Source: Lotus japonicus (lineage: Eukaryota; Streptophyta; Magnoliopsida; Fabales; Fabaceae). Taken from it: a stretch of DNA of 64,000 nucleotides. Below the pieces are notes generated by a model. That model did no database searches and was not told the origin of the DNA. It worked only from the letters and a program-made list of their open reading frames with translations. Shown here in pieces: positions 46,349-58,299 of this stretch (its first letter is position 1; each line of letters begins with the position of its first letter). The translations under genes were made by a program, and so were the position numbers. The stretch spans positions 9,922,501 to 9,986,500 of the forward strand of contig NC_080043.1 of assembly GCF_012489685.1 (NCBI RefSeq), written 5' to 3'.

Positions 46349-48171
46349 GGTCAAACACAGTTAACATTTGAAACTTAACTAATTAATATATATAAGAAAG
46401 ATAAAACATTTAAACATAAACATAAGATAATAATGACATATAAGTGTTTGACTAATTAAAATTGTATGTCTTAGTAAATACATCATTGTATTATTCCATA
46501 TATATCAAATACTCAATAATTGTAATTAACAGTGGAGTTCGTAAAAAATTACCCGTGCATCGCACGGGTAAACGGGTTATATCCTAGTTGATAATGCATC
46601 TGAGGATGAAGATCTCTTCATGAGAGAAATGGCAGCTCCAATGAAAGAAAAATTTGACAAATATTGGGGTGAGTGTAATTTACTTATGACAATTGCTAGT
46701 GTTTTAGATCCTAGGTGCAAATTTCATATTGTTGATATTTGTTTTCCCATGATATACAAACCTGCGAAAGTTGCCAAAATGATAGAGAAGGTAAGAAGTT
46801 CATTGAAAAATTTATATGATGAATATGTGTCTTTGAGTATTCAAGAGTCATCCTCTGCGACTGAGAATGCAAATGGTGGTGGTAACAATCCAACATCCTC
46901 ATCTGAACCTAGATCTTCATTCACTGGATTTGACCAAATTATGAATCTTGTGCGTGAAAAGGAAGCGGTTCCTCCAATGAAATCAGAACTGCAAGCTTAT
47001 TATGATGAAGGTGTCTATGTTCCAGATGGTGATGGTAACTCATTCAACGCATTGGACTGGTGGAGGAATAATAACTTTAAATATAAGGTCTTGTCGAAGA
47101 TGGCTGCAGATATATTAGCTATACCCATCTCTACTGTGGCATCAGAGTCTACATTTAGTGCAGGAGGGCGAGTTATTGATGAGTATCATTCTAAATTGAA
47201 CGATGAATCTATTGAAGCACTCATTTATGGTGGGGATTGGCTGCGTCATAAGTACAATTTGATGAAGAAGGCAAAGGTAACTTGCTGTTTTTACAAGTTT
47301 TTTCTTAAACCTGTATAACATTATTATTTACAAAATAATTTTCAGTTCAATGACATTTTCTTATTTTAATTTGAAGGTGGATGAAAGACATGCGGTGATC
47401 AACTTGAAGATCTGATGCAATGATGTCATTCTTGAAGTTGAGGCTGGTTATGAAGGAAACAAGTAGATCAATATAAAGATGTGATGTTTTTTCATTGAGA
47501 TTGTTTTGATGTTATTTGTGTTGTCAACTATATTAAGTATTGTGTCTGTTTGTGAGTTGTGACTCTATTATTGTTTTAGTTTCCTTTTGGACTTCTTTAG
47601 TTATGATTAATTGATTATGTTGTCATGCTCGTGTTGGTGCAGCAGGTGGTTATTTTCTTGTTCTGGTTTTGGAACCTTTGAAGCTTTATTAATATTTTAT
47701 GATCTTTCAAGTTTATTATGACAGGAAAGAAGCTAAATTTCTAATATATTATGCTGCATTTTGTGCTTGAATTGTGCTTCTGTTGGATTGCTGCTGTACA
47801 AAAATGAGGTTGTTCAATGTTGGTACTTGATGTTGGTTCACTTATTTTGTTGATTGTGTCTTCATAAAGAATTGTAAAGTGTTGTTGTTCACCATTGGAA
47901 TGCTATCTTATTTTGTGAGGTGGTTTATATTGTTGCAGAATTACATAAATAAATAAAAAATGAGATGGTTATATTTGTATAAAATTTATTCTGAAATAGG
48001 CTATTAAATAGGCTACCAGGCCAGGCCATGCTTTCAAAAAGGCCAGGCTAGGCAAAAAAAAAGCCTATGATAGATAATAGGCCAGGCTAAGACCTTAAAA
48101 TTTTGAAGTAGGCCTGGCCTATTTATGCAAAGCCTAGCCTGGCCTGGCCTATTCCCACCCCTAATGGTCAT

Positions 48172-49066
48172 ATAGAAAGACTAATGCAGTTGCACCCAAG
48201 AGAACTGCCTACTTTAGTTAGGTCACGAAACAGCTGCAAGTATGAAACCTCGACCTTGTTGTTGTCCTTTCCACAAAAGAAGGTCATCATCACCAACCGC
48301 AGCAAGAATGCTTTAGCAGCAGCCCTCCTGTTCACACTTGTCTTTGTCCGTGCAACCTCGTCAAGTCATAACTCGTAAGTAACGAACATATGCTCCATGG
48401 CACGTACGAACCTCATCAATAGCCTCATACTCATTCACATGAAGTTGGGCAACCAACACAGCAACAACCTCCTCCCGAGTGAGACTGACAAGTTAAAGAA
48501 ATCCCTTGTGACAGGGATATATAGAAATGCAGAGACGTCGTCCAGCGTAATAGTGATCTCACATAACGACATATAAAAGGACGATGTCTCAGGATGTTAT
48601 CTCTCTACAAATGCCGACATCATGACCTTGTCAACGTTGGGCAGATTGCATGTCATCAAGGGCCCAAGACCAACAACGCATACCTTTTCTTTAATGAAAT
48701 CATTGTGGTACTATGGTTGATTATGAAAATGTCTGCCATGATAGTAAACTTTTAAAAGGTTCCGACATGTCTCATCATTTGGCTTAGTGTAAGCCTTCCG
48801 TACTTGACAACATGAGACTTAAAACTCCTCAACAAGTCAAAAGGCCCCCCTTGAAAGTAAACATCGTTGTCATCCTCATCATCATCATTGTCATTGTCCT
48901 GATCATCATCATCAACCCCGTTAGTCATATTATCATCCTCCTCAACCTCATTCACATTGTACGCAACCTGCTCAGTTTTAGGCTCAATCACCGGCTCAGG
49001 TGCACGAGATTGGGTTCGCCTTCTATGTTCCGACGTTGTCATAGGTCTGCGCGCGGAGGCATCCAC
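48172..49066 (-). pseudogene. MAIN-like (plant mobile domain) pseudogene, N-terminal part
   Basis: Starts at 49066 with MDASARRPMTTSEHRRR and an Asp-rich run. Further on the minus strand, in a frame broken by stops, one reads MSAFVER, then ITITLDDVSAFLYIPVT, the signature of the MAIN/aminotransferase-like plant mobile domain carried by several plant transposons. It continues at 38074 on the other side of the hAT. Stops (for example, in place of the conserved Trp after FVER) show it is dead. Confidence 0.75.
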
Positions 49067-49641
49067 GGGTGATTGATTAACAGGGGTTGAAGTGGGTGAT
49101 TCAACTTTTTTGTCCTTGCCATATCTGTACCAAAATTGGGAAGTGGTTCAAAATAAGTGGGGAATGGTTATTGCACATGGAACTAAGAAAACTCTTGCGT
49201 AGGAAACGCCTTTAAAGTGCAAAGGTAACGCACTTAAAAGTGCGAAAAAAAATAAAGAAGTCAAGAGGAAAGGTTGCTCACCAGTTTGCGACGATTGAAA
49301 AGGAGAATGAGTAGCGACGATGAACGACGGCGAGTGACGGGGCGAAGGTGACAGCGGCGAACGACGACGACTGTGGTGGTGGTTTGGTGTGGGCATATCA
49401 GTGCTTGGATGGAGAAGACGAATAACCGAGCAAGGAGGGAAAAGAAGAAGAAGATCTAGTTTGTTTAGTGAGAGAGTTTGGGAATTAGAGAGATGGTGAC
49501 CAGTGTTGAGAAGAGAAATTGAAATGAAAATGGAGTGGTGGGTGGTTTGGAGAAATTATTTCCTAAGAGCAATTTACAGTAGTTTTTTTGCACTTTTACG
49601 AGTGATATAACTAGAAATGGGTGGTGGGAATAACAATTCCC

Positions 49642-50988
49642 TTTTGTTTTTCTTAAAAAACTAAAATCACCCATCTCGTAGCTAATTAAAGTCACCCCTT
49701 TCGTAGCCAAATAGAGCCCACACCGAAGCGAATTCCCCTTCAAAACCAAATTCCCAAATCCAACGCTGAAATCCCTAGCTAATTCCCTACAACCAAAACC
49801 CCCTTCATTCTATTCGAGCTACACCCACCCAGGTAAATGCCATGCATTTCTCCTTCGCCAAATCCCTAACCATTTGGCTCTCTCTACACCTAGCCATTGT
49901 TCATGTCTCAGTTTTTGGGTTTTTCACAACTGTGCATTTCTATTTAGCCTCATTTTTTTCCCTTCTAATTATTCTATTTTACTTTCAGGTAATTAGTGGG
50001 CACCAGGTTCATCTGCTTTGAAGGTAGTGACAGCATTGAAAGGTAAGCCCCTGCAAGATATCATCACAATCTTTGTTGTGTATGCATGCATGATTCAATT
50101 AATCATGAACCTAAACTTGTTTGGTCTGCATTGGGTTATGTTGTCATTTTTTGTTACAAGTCTCACATTGGTTAGAGACATGACGTAGATAGCTTTTATA
50201 AGTGGTAGAGCAACCCTCAACTCCTGAGCTAGCTTCTGGATTGAGTTAGGTCTCCCAAATTCTAATAGTGCGGTTAAGCTTAGGTAATGAAAATCCTGTA
50301 CCAAATTGTTCTTTTACTACTAGAAAATAGCTGTGGTTAAAGTCCTGTTATAATCTGAAGAAGCTAGCCGAGTAGCTGTAAAACCATTCTCGGCTGGAGC
50401 TGAACTTTGACTAACGTTCGAAGCTTCCTCTATGATTTTTCTTTTTGGAATGCTTCTATCAAGCTCATCAGTCATTTTATTTGGGTAGCTAAGTGATAGA
50501 AATGAAATAATAGATTCTTGTGATGCTTAGTGTATAAGAAATATCATGCCTGAATTTTACATCAATGGAAACTCATCTTAATAGCTTTTAAATGTAAAAC
50601 AAGAAAGTTCACAGTAAATCAGAGAACTCAGAATTAAAGTTATATAGAACTCCTCTCTACTGATTATTGTTTCATTGTCTGTCAGTGCTTCTTCCTCTGG
50701 AAGTGTTGCATATATGATTTTTAATGTGCTGCACATAAATCTTTACAGTTTATGAAGACAAGCTGAATTGAGAAGGTAGTCAATTCTAACTCTCATTACT
50801 GTCTTAAATAGTATATGGGTCATGTATTGAGATGGAACTTAAAAAATTAAATGTGTCTATTGAACATTTTGCATATTGGCGTCTTTAAGCAACTGTATTC
50901 CGAATCTGTAAATCCCATATACCTCAATTTTATTGAGTTTTTTTCACAATATTGACTTATAGTTTCTTAATTATGTCTTATTATTCAG
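49642..50988 (+). promoter_or_regulatory. Upstream and probable 5' UTR exons of the Transposase_24 gene
   Basis: 49720-49831 looks like a leader exon ending at ACCCAG|GTAAAT. A second short exon may lie near 49990-50041, ending GAAAG|GTAAGC. A clean acceptor, TTATTCAG at 50981-50988, puts the coding exon's first base at 50989, nine bases before the ATG. The rest is AT-rich. The MULE end at 49641 lies right at the promoter side, so part of the promoter may come from it. Inferred from splice-like signals only. Confidence 0.45.
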
Positions 50989-50997
50989 ATATTCACC

Positions 50998-53706
50998 ATG
51001 CAAGTTCGACGTAGAGGTACTAGACATAATGGTCAATGGAGAGGGCAGAGTGATCCACCACAACCTTCTCAACTACAGACTAATTTGCCACCACCACAGC
51101 CTACTCCACTCTCCCCTGATCCACCACAGCCTTCTAAACTAGGCGCTAGACACGGTCGAGGGAGAGGACGCCCACGGTCTTCTCATCTACGTGCTAGTTC
51201 ACCACAGCCTACTCTACTCTCCGCTTATCCGCCACAGCCTGCTCTACTCTCTGCTGATCCACCACAGCCTACTCTACTCTCCTCTGATCCACCACCACAG
51301 CCTACTCCACTCTCCCCTGATCCACCACAGCCTTCTAAACTAGGCGCTAGACACGGTCGAGGGAGAGGACGCCCACGGTCTTCTCATCTACGTGCTAGTT
51401 CACCACAGCCTACTCTACTCTCCGCTGATCCACCACAGCCTACTCCACTCTCCCCTGATCCACCACAGCCTTCTAAACTAGGCGCTAGACACGGTCGAGG
51501 AAGAGGACGCCCACGGTCTTCTCTTCTACGTGCTAGTTCACCACAGCCTACTCGACTTTCCGCTGATCCACCACAGCCTACTCTACTCTACTCTGATCCA
51601 CCACAGCCTACTCTACTCTCCCCTGATCCACCACAGCCTACTCTACTCTCCCTTGATCCACCACAGGTTTCTAAACAACACACTGGACACGGCCGAGGGA
51701 AAGGACTCCCACAGTCTTCTCATCTACACAGTAGTTCACCCCCACCACAGCTTTCTCCACTCCCCCTTGATCCACCACAGCCTACTTCACCCTTTGCTGA
51801 TCCACCACAGCCTTCTAAACAACACACTAGAACTGGTCGAGGGAAAGGACGCATGAAGTCTTCTCATCTACGCACTAGTTTTCCACCACTACAGCCTACT
51901 ACACTCTCCCCTGATCGATCACAGCATACTCCGCTTTTCCCTGATCCACCACAGCCTTCTAAACAACACACTAGACACAGTCGAGGGGAAGGGCACCCAC
52001 AGTCTTCTCATCTACACACTAGTTCACCACCACCACAGCCTACTTCGCTTTTCCCTCATCTGCCACAGCCTTCTAAACCATGCACTAGACAGCGCCGAGG
52101 GGAAGGACGCCCGCAGTCTTCTCAACTATGCTCTAGTTCGCCACCATCAGAGCCTACGCCAAACATCCCAGGTACACATGTATGATTCTTTTTTTCACTA
52201 ACTTTTCTTAACCATTGATTTCTATAATTTAAGGTATATGTATTTTCTTTTGGTTACAGTTATGTTTGGCACTACAGTTGCTAGTCCATTGATCAGTGGT
52301 GGCCTATCAAATTCTTCATCATGCTCTTCTGACTCACCATCTAACCTATCAAATTCTGCAGCACACTCTTCTGACTCACCATCTAACCACCCGATTTTAA
52401 TGCCTTCATATGGAGGATCTCAAGGAGAATTTGATAGGAGAAAAGTTATATCTGTGGAGGCTGTCTCTAATCCGTAAGTAATAGTGAATGTTATGTTTTA
52501 TACATTTATTTTATTTATTTTTAACATATTTTGTACTTGTAGGAGGAGGTTTATCCCACAAAGTGTGACTCGTGACATTATAACTACAGTGATCATGGAA
52601 TTGCCTATTCCAGCTGAGAAGTGGCATAATTACCCAATTGACACAAAGAACAAACTTTTTAAGGATTTTATGGTAAGTATTGTATATCTAACAACTAGCA
52701 TCATGTAGTATTTTCATCTATATATAATATACTTATATCATATTGGTGCAGGATAAATACAAATTTACATCAGATTATGATCGCAATATTGCAAGAACGG
52801 TTTGGGAAAGAACATGCAAGGACCGCTACCCAGATTATTTAAAAAATATGAGGAAAATGGCCTTAAAACAGGCAAATTCAACAAATTTGGCTGACACTAA
52901 GGGCCTTAGGCCCAAAGGGATAAAGGCAGAAATATGGAATGGTTTGGTAGATATTTGGCTGTCACCAGGGTGGAGAAATAAGTCTGATGCATGTCGAAGA
53001 AATAGGTGGGCCAATCCTGATGCAGTGTTGCACACCGGAGGCTCGATAAGCTTTGGCGAACATAAGAAGAGGATGGTAAAATAGAAGTTTCATACACAAT
53101 TGTATTGATTTTTGTTATATGTTCTAATAGCTGTTGATTACAGGAGGCGGAGTTGAAGCAACCGGTTTCTGCCAGAGATGTCTACGATCATGTTCATAAA
53201 ACGAAAGGCGGGGAATATGTCTCTCAGTACTCGAAGAAATTTATTGTCGGTTAATTTAAAATTAGAAGTTAATCATATTTGTTAATTATTGTTTTTCATC
53301 ATTAAATATTCTTTATTTGTTGGTTTAGGAATCATATGACAATGCAATGTCAAGGAAATATGGAAGAGACCCTTCAAGGCATCCCGTGGTTGATCCGGAA
53401 GTGTGGGCGGTGTCAGGTCCCAACAAGAAAAGACGGATTGTTGTAGGTAACAGCTTAGATATTAACATTGATGAACCGACGCCTGGTTCATCTTCCCAGG
53501 TCCCTGGTTCTTCCCGCACAGTAGCTCCAACTCCGGCACAAGGAGGCATAAAAGAAGCTGTAGATTCAGCGATGAGTACTTTTGTCCAATCACAATTAGT
53601 GCCTATGTTGGAGCCCATCTTATCTAGGATTGTTGCCTCCCAAGTGAAAAATTTTGTAACGCCGCAAGGTGGTGGAGTATCAAGAGACGATCTTGATGAT
53701 GATTAG
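50998..53706 (+). CDS. Transposase_24 (Ptta/En-Spm-type) gene with AT-hook repeat exon
   Basis: Six exons in phase: 50998-52171, 52260-52473, 52543-52672, 52752-53075, 53144-53245 and 53329-53706; 773 residues. Exons 3-6 encode the plant Transposase_24 domain: RNIARTVWERTCKDRYPDYL, IWNGLVDIWLSPGWRNKSDA, CRRNRWANPD, then YDHVHKTKGGEYVS and GRDPSRHPVVDPEVWAVSG. This family sits in CACTA (En/Spm) elements and in stand-alone derived genes; its exact role is unclear. Exon 1 (391 codons) is a proline-rich repeat array with AT-hook cores. The donor of exon 5 (ATT|GTCGGT) is weak, but the phase demands it. No CACTA ends were seen nearby, so it may be an immobile, domesticated or captured copy. Confidence 0.75.
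51079..52160 (+). repeat. Coding minisatellite in exon 1 of the Transposase_24 gene
   Basis: Basic unit ccaccacagcctactc with variants (PPQPTLLS / PPQPSK). A higher-order unit of about 130-230 bp runs through a GARHGRGRGRPRSSHLR segment three times almost unchanged (near 51143, 51342 and 51483) and then in four degraded forms (GHGRGKGLPQSS, GRGKGRMKSS, SRGEGHPQSS, RRGEGRPQSS). The reading frame is kept throughout. Confidence 0.9.
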
Positions 53707-55126
53707 CTATACTTTTAGTTCTTGTTCTGTACAACTAGAGTTACAGTAACTGTGGATGGTCCTATGTTGTTATATTTAACATGATCAAACACTGTACATA
53801 GTAGCAAATTTAGTGTTTACCTTCATTCAGTAAGCTTCAAAGACACCCGGTTGGTATAGGCAACTTGTTGAAATCCTATCATGAATAACTTCACCAGGTA
53901 TTGATGGTTTGAATTAACAACATAATTGTGCAAGTAAGAGTTAACAAAGTCATGTCACTGACGCAAAACTAATTACAGTTGTGTTTTAAATCTCTAATTC
54001 ATTGTTTATGCATAAGTTTTTAATATTAGAGACAAACTTGTTTGAATTTTTTTAACATCAAACCATCTATAAACTATTCAGAGTTTTTTACTTAACAGGT
54101 TTTCGAATTAATTGATTATTTAACATGCTACTAGCTTCTAATTGGTCTAAAAGTTCGATTCACTTAAGCTTTTAGGATAATTGGTTCTTGACATCCATTT
54201 AGTCTAGGAACCAACACTGAACTGAGCTCTTAATGGAGAAGGAAAGAAAATCATTATATATGCTAATGTGGGTTAATATATTTCTAATCACGTTAATTTA
54301 CCATGATTATAAAGGGTGTCTTGCAAGTTTCTTCTAAATAAAGAGAAAACAGAGCATTGCTTGCTCATTGTCTTAGCGTGGCAATAGATTTGTGAACGCT
54401 TAACTGATTTGATAAGGATGCTATCTAATACTGACTAGTGCCACCATCTTCACATGTAGGCCGCAATAAAGATTCAAAGAATGTTACGTACAAAAGATGA
54501 CCAAATGATCAGCACCATCTTTTTTTATATTTTTGTGGCCCTGAACAATATCAGGATTGTGAAATCCACAAGCTTTACCAACTCATCACTTGAGGCTCAT
54601 GTACAAACCCCCAAGACATAAAGATGCTTAACTTTTGCAGTTAAGGTATCACATGCAGGCCATACTTGGTGCCGTGAAAGAAAGTAAGATGTCAACTTCA
54701 GCTAGGCCTAAGGAATGAAACATGGATGAATGAAACATGGATGCATGAAACATGATAGAGTTTTGTAGTTTCTTCCTACCCTTGTTGACCCATGAGGATT
54801 CTTTTAATCTCAATTCCAATTCTGTGCAATGAAGGAGACACAAATTCTTTTATCTAATGACATCGATCATAACCATCATATAAAAAACGGAAAATTATAA
54901 AAAAAAGGAAAGAATGAAGAGTGTAGATTCATATACAACCTCATCACTATTTCAAATCTCTAAAGAGTAAAGACAAGCAAAGCATTAAACTGTACATTAT
55001 ATAGTACACAAAACGTGTACTAATAATAATATACAATATAAACATAATCCAACTTTCTACTGCTAAAACCAAAACTCACTATATACACAAGGAGAATTCT
55101 CTCAACAACCAGTGCCTTGACACAGC
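53707..55126. other. Intergenic region between the Transposase_24 and DUF760 genes
   Basis: AT-rich. Only the 3' flanks of two converging genes are expected here. A short tandem motif 'gaaacatggatg' repeats near 54716-54745. No gene or element was recognised. Confidence 0.5.
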
Positions 55127-58100
55127 TTAATTATCCTTAAGCTTATATAACATGTCAATGTAATCTTCTGTCTCCCACAGGAAAGATCCAAAAGCAACAG
55201 CTTCCAAGACTAGCCTCTTGAGGCTAGAAAATGAAGTCAAAATCTCATCATCCTTCTCAACTGAACCAGAACCCTCATGGTTAAAAAGGGCAAAACTATA
55301 ACTCTCAATCAAATTCACAGCCTCCTTAGATCTCAACCTGGCACATCTCTGCAATGACCCAGGATGAAAGCTCATAACATAACATTTTAAGTCTTCAAGT
55401 TCCTCTTCTTGCCTGATCAACCCTTTCCCTACGGAAGATGGCATATTGCTCAAGCGGCCAAAGATGGTATCTTTCAATCCATTACACATATCATTATAAG
55501 AGAGGGAAGTCTTATGACCATGGTTATCCAGAGATAGATTTCGTTCTAGCTGGTACCTCAATGAAACAGACTTCAAAAAGTAACCATATAATATCGAAGC
55601 AACATATATTCTAGCAAGTAGGAACTGTCTAACTTTGGTTGTTGCCCAACTCTCTGATACACTAGATTTTGCTCTTAATCCAGTTACAGTAGTTACGTGT
55701 TCCCGAATCATGTCCAATACTTCCACGTTGTGAATGGACTCAAGTTCCCAGTCCTTAGAAGGCAATATCTCTAGCCTGCCATTGTAAAGGCACCTAGAAA
55801 GCTTTGGAATCAAAGGGACTCTGATCTCAGAAAATTTGTAAAATATCAGCAAAGACATAATATCTTCTACAGCAACTTGACATTGATTCTCTTTTAGTTG
55901 TGCAATCCTCCTAGCATTCAGAAAAAGTTTCAAGTCAACATTTGTTCAACGAATATATCTACAATTGTACTACGCAACTTACCAAGGAATTTAAGATCTT
56001 GGTTTAACTGTTCTGCTCATATCACTCAACCATAAGATGTCAATGCCAGGCAATACCCCTGGTCATTTAATCATGCAGAAACCATTTAAGATCCAACAAG
56101 TCCATAAATATTTGACTCCAATCAAAACAACATAAAATAAATTATATGAAAGCTCAGATCAAAGTGGGCAGAGAGCCTATATTTTGAGGCGGTGAAAATT
56201 AAATCATCTCAAATCTAATAAAGGCTTATACATTCTGTTTGAAGACTTAACACCCTCCTAGTTCACCATGAATGGTTTTCTTTTTCTCGGACCCTTTCAC
56301 ACAAGAGTCCTTCGGGTTGAAGTGTGGACATTGTACAAACCCACCCCCTTGTGCTGAATTGAATTCAATTTTTTTTCTTATGATAATGAAATTGGCAAGG
56401 ATTTTAACTCTATATCACTTGATCAAAGGCTCTAATACCATATCATAAGTCAACTACCGCAAAAGTTTAGGTTGTTAGGTGAAGACATACGAATGGTTTA
56501 ATATTATATTTTTAACAATTATCATACATATCTTTGAAATGGTAAGAACATTTACAAAGCATTTTAATAGTATAGGAAGGTTTTAGTATTAACCTTCCTA
56601 GAATCTACAGAATTTTCTTGTAAGAAAAAGGAAATGAAATAGGCCATTCACTGAACTCCATCTAGAGAACATAGCAACCCAAAAGATGTTCATCACTCGT
56701 CATGACTAATATTTATTTAAGGGGCAGAGTCAACAAAATCAGGGCATTCTATCAGGAATTTCCTAAGAAACATAAAACCCTGATCCAAATCAGAGACATT
56801 CCGTTGATCAAATCTTATTAGTTCTGATATAAATGACTTGTGACAAGTCACAGGCCTCAGTCACATTCCTGATAAGTGCTACGTACTGCAATTTCCAGCA
56901 CGCGTTGGAACTTATTTTTAAACAATTAACGTTCTTATAGATTTTTTTAAGGGATCTCCATAGTATTAGATGTGTCGTTCTACTTGGGACAGGTTCAAAT
57001 GTTTAGTAATTCAGGTTTTGATGAGAACATGGAAGCCAAGGTTTTGTGCTCTGGCCTATATGATTGAAAATTTGGACTTGAGAGTGAAATGCTTGCATCC
57101 TCAACTCAAGGGTCTCGCTTTGCCCCCCAAAATTTTCTACGGGATACGTTAGTAATTTAGACTTTTCCTTGGTATCCTGCTCATGAATGTTTCAGTGGAG
57201 TTGCCATCTCAAATATGCTTTCTTCTTGACTTCTAACTTTGCTCACTGTTGTATCCTTCTCTATCTGTAGTATAAGATACTTACCTTCCCTTCAGTTATA
57301 GATTCTCTCTTTACACTCAAAGTTTCTTTTTCTATTAAAGACAAAACAAGGAAAACGATAACTTCATACAAATCAAGCCTGTTAGGATCACAATATGGTT
57401 CATTCTCCATACTTACATTCACTATTACCATACAAATTAAAAGTAAAAAATCAAGCCTCTACCAGTTTAGAAACTTGAGTTCAACCTTCTTCTCCCTCTA
57501 ACTAAAATGAAGTCAACAAATATACAAAGCTTCAACATAAGAAAAAAAAACAAAAACATTAATGTTGACCAATTAAATCAGGAAAATATTACTTGCTTCA
57601 CACACACACACCTCTACCAACAAAAATATGATCAATAAAAATATGTAATTTTTTTGACACACATCCACATATAACAGCAAGAACCCTGATTAAGAGAAGC
57701 AAAGCTCATATATATGATCAATAAGCAACAAAAAGGGGCATCACGATTTGGCCACAAACCTGTGAAGCAAGGACTCATCAGAATCAGAAGCCAGAATCAA
57801 GCGAGCATGTGCAGCATCTCGATCATCAGCCAAGAGCTTCAGCTCTTCCCCAACAGCAACATGGAAGAGCTGGCGATGGTTCTGCAGAACCCCACTGAGG
57901 AACTTCCCCACCAGAGAACGTGGCTCCAGAGGGGAATTGAGGCTGCATACACCAGCACTTGCTTTGATCTTAGCCCTTCTGATTGGTCTGCAAGTAAGGT
58001 GCAAAGAAGAAGAAGAAACAACAGATATAGGCCTTGTAAACAAGAATCCTTTGAAGGAGGGTGGTGGTGGTGGTGGTGATGAGAGTGGAGAAGGGTATGT

Positions 58101-58142
58101 GAGGGTTGTGTGGTGGTGGTGGTGGAGGAGACAAGGTTCCAT
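55127..58142 (-). CDS. DUF760 protein, UV-B-induced At3g17800 type, probably chloroplast
   Basis: Two exons, 58142-57760 and 55910-55127, join in phase (CAC AG|G) to give 388 residues. The first about 60 residues are His-, Pro- and Ser-rich (HHHHHTT, PPPPPP) and look like a plastid transit peptide. The mature part has the family landmarks SLNSPLEPRSLVGKFLSGVL, EELKLLADDRDAA, RIAQLKENQCQ, VEDIMSLLIFYKFSEIRVPL and SRCLYNGRLEI, then SILYGYFLKSVSLRYQLE. Molecular function is unknown; the Arabidopsis relative is described as UV-B induced. An upstream in-frame ATG at 58295 would add 51 residues; I prefer 58142 because the transit-like sequence begins there. The 1.85-kb intron holds one dispersed repeat. 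Confidence 0.9.
56280..56500. repeat. Dispersed repeat copy in the DUF760 intron
   Basis: Second copy of the family seen at 32260-32470, with 'ttcgggttgaagtgtgg' and 'taataccatatcataagtca' followed by 'aggttgttaggtgaag'. Family not identified. Confidence 0.5.
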
Positions 58143-58299
58143 CAACAGCAGAGTGAGTTTTCGGAAGCAACAAGGTGAATGAGTGAGAGAGTGAGAGAGA
58201 GATGATAGGTTGTTGTGTTGTGATTGTGAGAGAAGAAATGGTTTTTTGATTCGTTTTATGTTTGTGTTGTGCTGTGTTGAATTACGGAGAAACAATTCA

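Larger units (their letters stand above)
41323..46587 (+). mobile_element. Non-autonomous Helitron inside the hAT transposase gene
   Basis: 5,265 bp inserted between A (41322) and T (46588). Starts TCTACTAC and ends CTAG. A 19-nt hairpin, ACCCGTGC-ATC-GCACGGGT (46551-46569), stands 14 bases before the CTAG. All are diagnostic for Helitrons. The transposase frame is exactly restored across the borders, which confirms them. No Rep/helicase gene is present. The inside holds exon-like pieces bounded by splice-like sites (near 41611-41690, 42112-42158 and 42790-42922, the last with a basic stretch GIKARRKEREKRVF), possibly captured gene fragments that I cannot name. Confidence 0.95.
39972..47415 (+). 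pseudogene. hAT transposase gene (BED zinc finger, hATC), interrupted by a Helitron
   Basis: Coding blocks 39972-41322, 46588-47276 and 47377-47415 form one 692-residue frame if the Helitron is set aside; the last two are separated by a normal GT-AG intron. Order: BED-type zinc finger (about 55-105, CKYCKQKF then SHLRRHGEVC), RNase H-like core (TTDMWKSS, SVDNAAYND, CCAHILNLLVQDGL, CPTRWNSTF), the DUF4413-like segment with SVLDPRCKF, and the C-terminal hATC dimerisation domain (ALDWWRNN, VASESTFSAGGR). It resembles RICESLEEPER/DAYSLEEPER-type transposases. A 5' UTR intron (38711-39962) is likely. The Helitron splits codon 451, so no full protein is expected unless it is spliced out. Confidence 0.9.
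38075..48163 (+). mobile_element. 10.1-kb hAT transposon
   Basis: Perfect 8-bp target duplication atggtcat (38067-38074 and 48164-48171). Terminal inverted repeats: TAGGGGTGGGAATAGGC at the left, and the exact-type complement GCCTATTCCCACCCCTA region at the right (ending 48163). Subterminal DNA on both sides is packed with AGGCC/GGCCT repeats, probable transposase binding sites. It encodes its own hAT transposase. Removing the nested Helitron leaves about 4.8 kb, a normal size for an autonomous plant hAT. Confidence 0.95.
36729..49641. mobile_element. MULE-like element with inverted MAIN-like arms, outer shell of the nest
   Basis: Both outer ends read GGGAATTGTTATT inward (36729 on plus, 49641 on minus), with weaker similarity continuing inward. 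Both arms also hold an inward-reading copy of the same acidic N-terminal coding segment (37295-37546 plus; 49066-48752 minus). Removing the hAT at 38075-48163 leaves about 2.8 kb. No convincing 9-bp target duplication was found, so the exact borders and the MULE assignment are inferred from the ends and from the MAIN-type cargo. Confidence 0.65.

Noticed and set aside
46302..46373. A functional tRNA-Asp gene
   Set aside because: The T arm and 3' acceptor strand are absent, so the cloverleaf cannot close.
41311..46590. A 5.3-kb intron in the hAT transposase instead of an insertion
   Set aside because: A GTAATC donor and CTAG acceptor can be drawn, but the frame would be lost by that splice, while removal at A|T keeps it; the hairpin and CTAG end also identify a Helitron.
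39972..47318. Two separate hAT transposase genes
   Set aside because: The two halves are one frame split by the Helitron at an A|T target; the second half lacks a start domain and continues the first exactly.
51079..52160. Exon 1 repeat as non-coding satellite
   Set aside because: The frame stays open for 391 codons and joins in phase to the next five exons.
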